Assembly: GCF_014218295.1 (NCBI RefSeq)
Contig: NZ_AP023287.1
Coordinates: 4,588,001-4,652,000, forward strand
Direction: 5' to 3'
DNA length: 64,000 bases
Source: Mycolicibacterium litorale
GTDB lineage: Bacteria > Actinomycetota > Actinomycetes > Mycobacteriales > Mycobacteriaceae
The notes under the pieces were generated by a model. The model was not told the origin of the DNA, did not search any database, and was given only the letters and a program-made list of their open reading frames with translations. Shown here one piece after another: positions 63,925-64,000 of this stretch; the stretch's first letter is position 1; each line of letters begins with the position of its first letter. A program made the translations under genes and the position numbers.

Positions 63925-64000
63925 CTCGGACTCACCCCGCGTCTTCACACCCTTATCGGTAGGCTTTGGGTCACCGCTGAAGGAAGAAGTAGCCCCCGAT

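Overview
The window is 64 kb of high-GC actinobacterial chromosome, and gene content and order point to a mycobacterium. From about 5.5 kb to the right edge it follows, in inverted orientation, the Mycobacterium tuberculosis Rv0871-Rv0910 neighbourhood as I remember it: Rv0910/Rv0909-type pair, ctpE, Rv0907, Rv0906, echA6, accD3, prrA/prrB, Rv0898c, Rv0897c, gltA2, citA, Rv0887c, fprB, Rv0885, serC, sepH (Rv0883c), Rv0882, Rv0881, Rv0880, Rv0879c, Rv0877, Rv0876c, Rv0875c and cspB. The blocks between these look like lineage-specific insertions. It resembles a fast-growing environmental species, but the species cannot be fixed from sequence reading alone. I saw no rRNA, tRNA, CRISPR, insertion sequence or phage, and no intergenic gap exceeds 300 bases.

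Layout. 1-4.7 kb: an accessory operon of a NorD-like VWA protein, a NorQ-like AAA+ ATPase, two tiny one-helix peptides, a six-helix membrane protein (with a tandem paralogue ending at the left edge) and a membrane-anchored protein, followed by a TetR regulator. This is the best candidate for an undescribed system: a MoxR/VWA maturation pair with a probable dedicated membrane substrate. 4.8-12 kb: an SDR-like gene, then a minus-strand operon echA6 - metallo-hydrolase - beta-lactamase-like lipoprotein - ctpE - antitoxin-like - SRPBCC toxin-like. 12-15.4 kb: a glycogen-debranching-type glycosidase overlapping a GT4 glycosyltransferase. 15.5-25.8 kb: accD3, small hypotheticals, two overlapping acyl-CoA synthetases divergent from a GAF-LuxR regulator, an epoxide hydrolase, a flavoprotein and a diguanylate cyclase. 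25.9-31.6 kb: three ABC exporter genes, two of them an asymmetric heterodimer, the third behind a MerR-type promoter. 31.7-36.4 kb: prrA-prrB, FKBP, DUF2630, a PYROXD2/CrtI-type oxidoreductase with an apparent CTG start, and a secreted protein.

36.4-43.1 kb: a five-gene dipeptide/oligopeptide ABC importer operon ending in a C69 dipeptidase. 43.3-45.2 kb: DHA2 drug exporter and MarR regulator. 45.3-51.2 kb: gltA2, TetR, MFS, pdxH and a second citrate synthase citA with a mycothiol-isomerase-like partner. 51.2-64 kb: conserved mycobacterial genes ending with cspB.

Cross-cutting features: many genes carry a TAnnnT -10 box only 6-8 bases before the start codon and so are probably leaderless; same-strand neighbours often overlap by 4 bases (ATGA/GTGA); two convergent pairs share a CTAG across their stop codons; and a structured intergenic element occurs at about 5.44 and 45.22 kb with a covarying stem.
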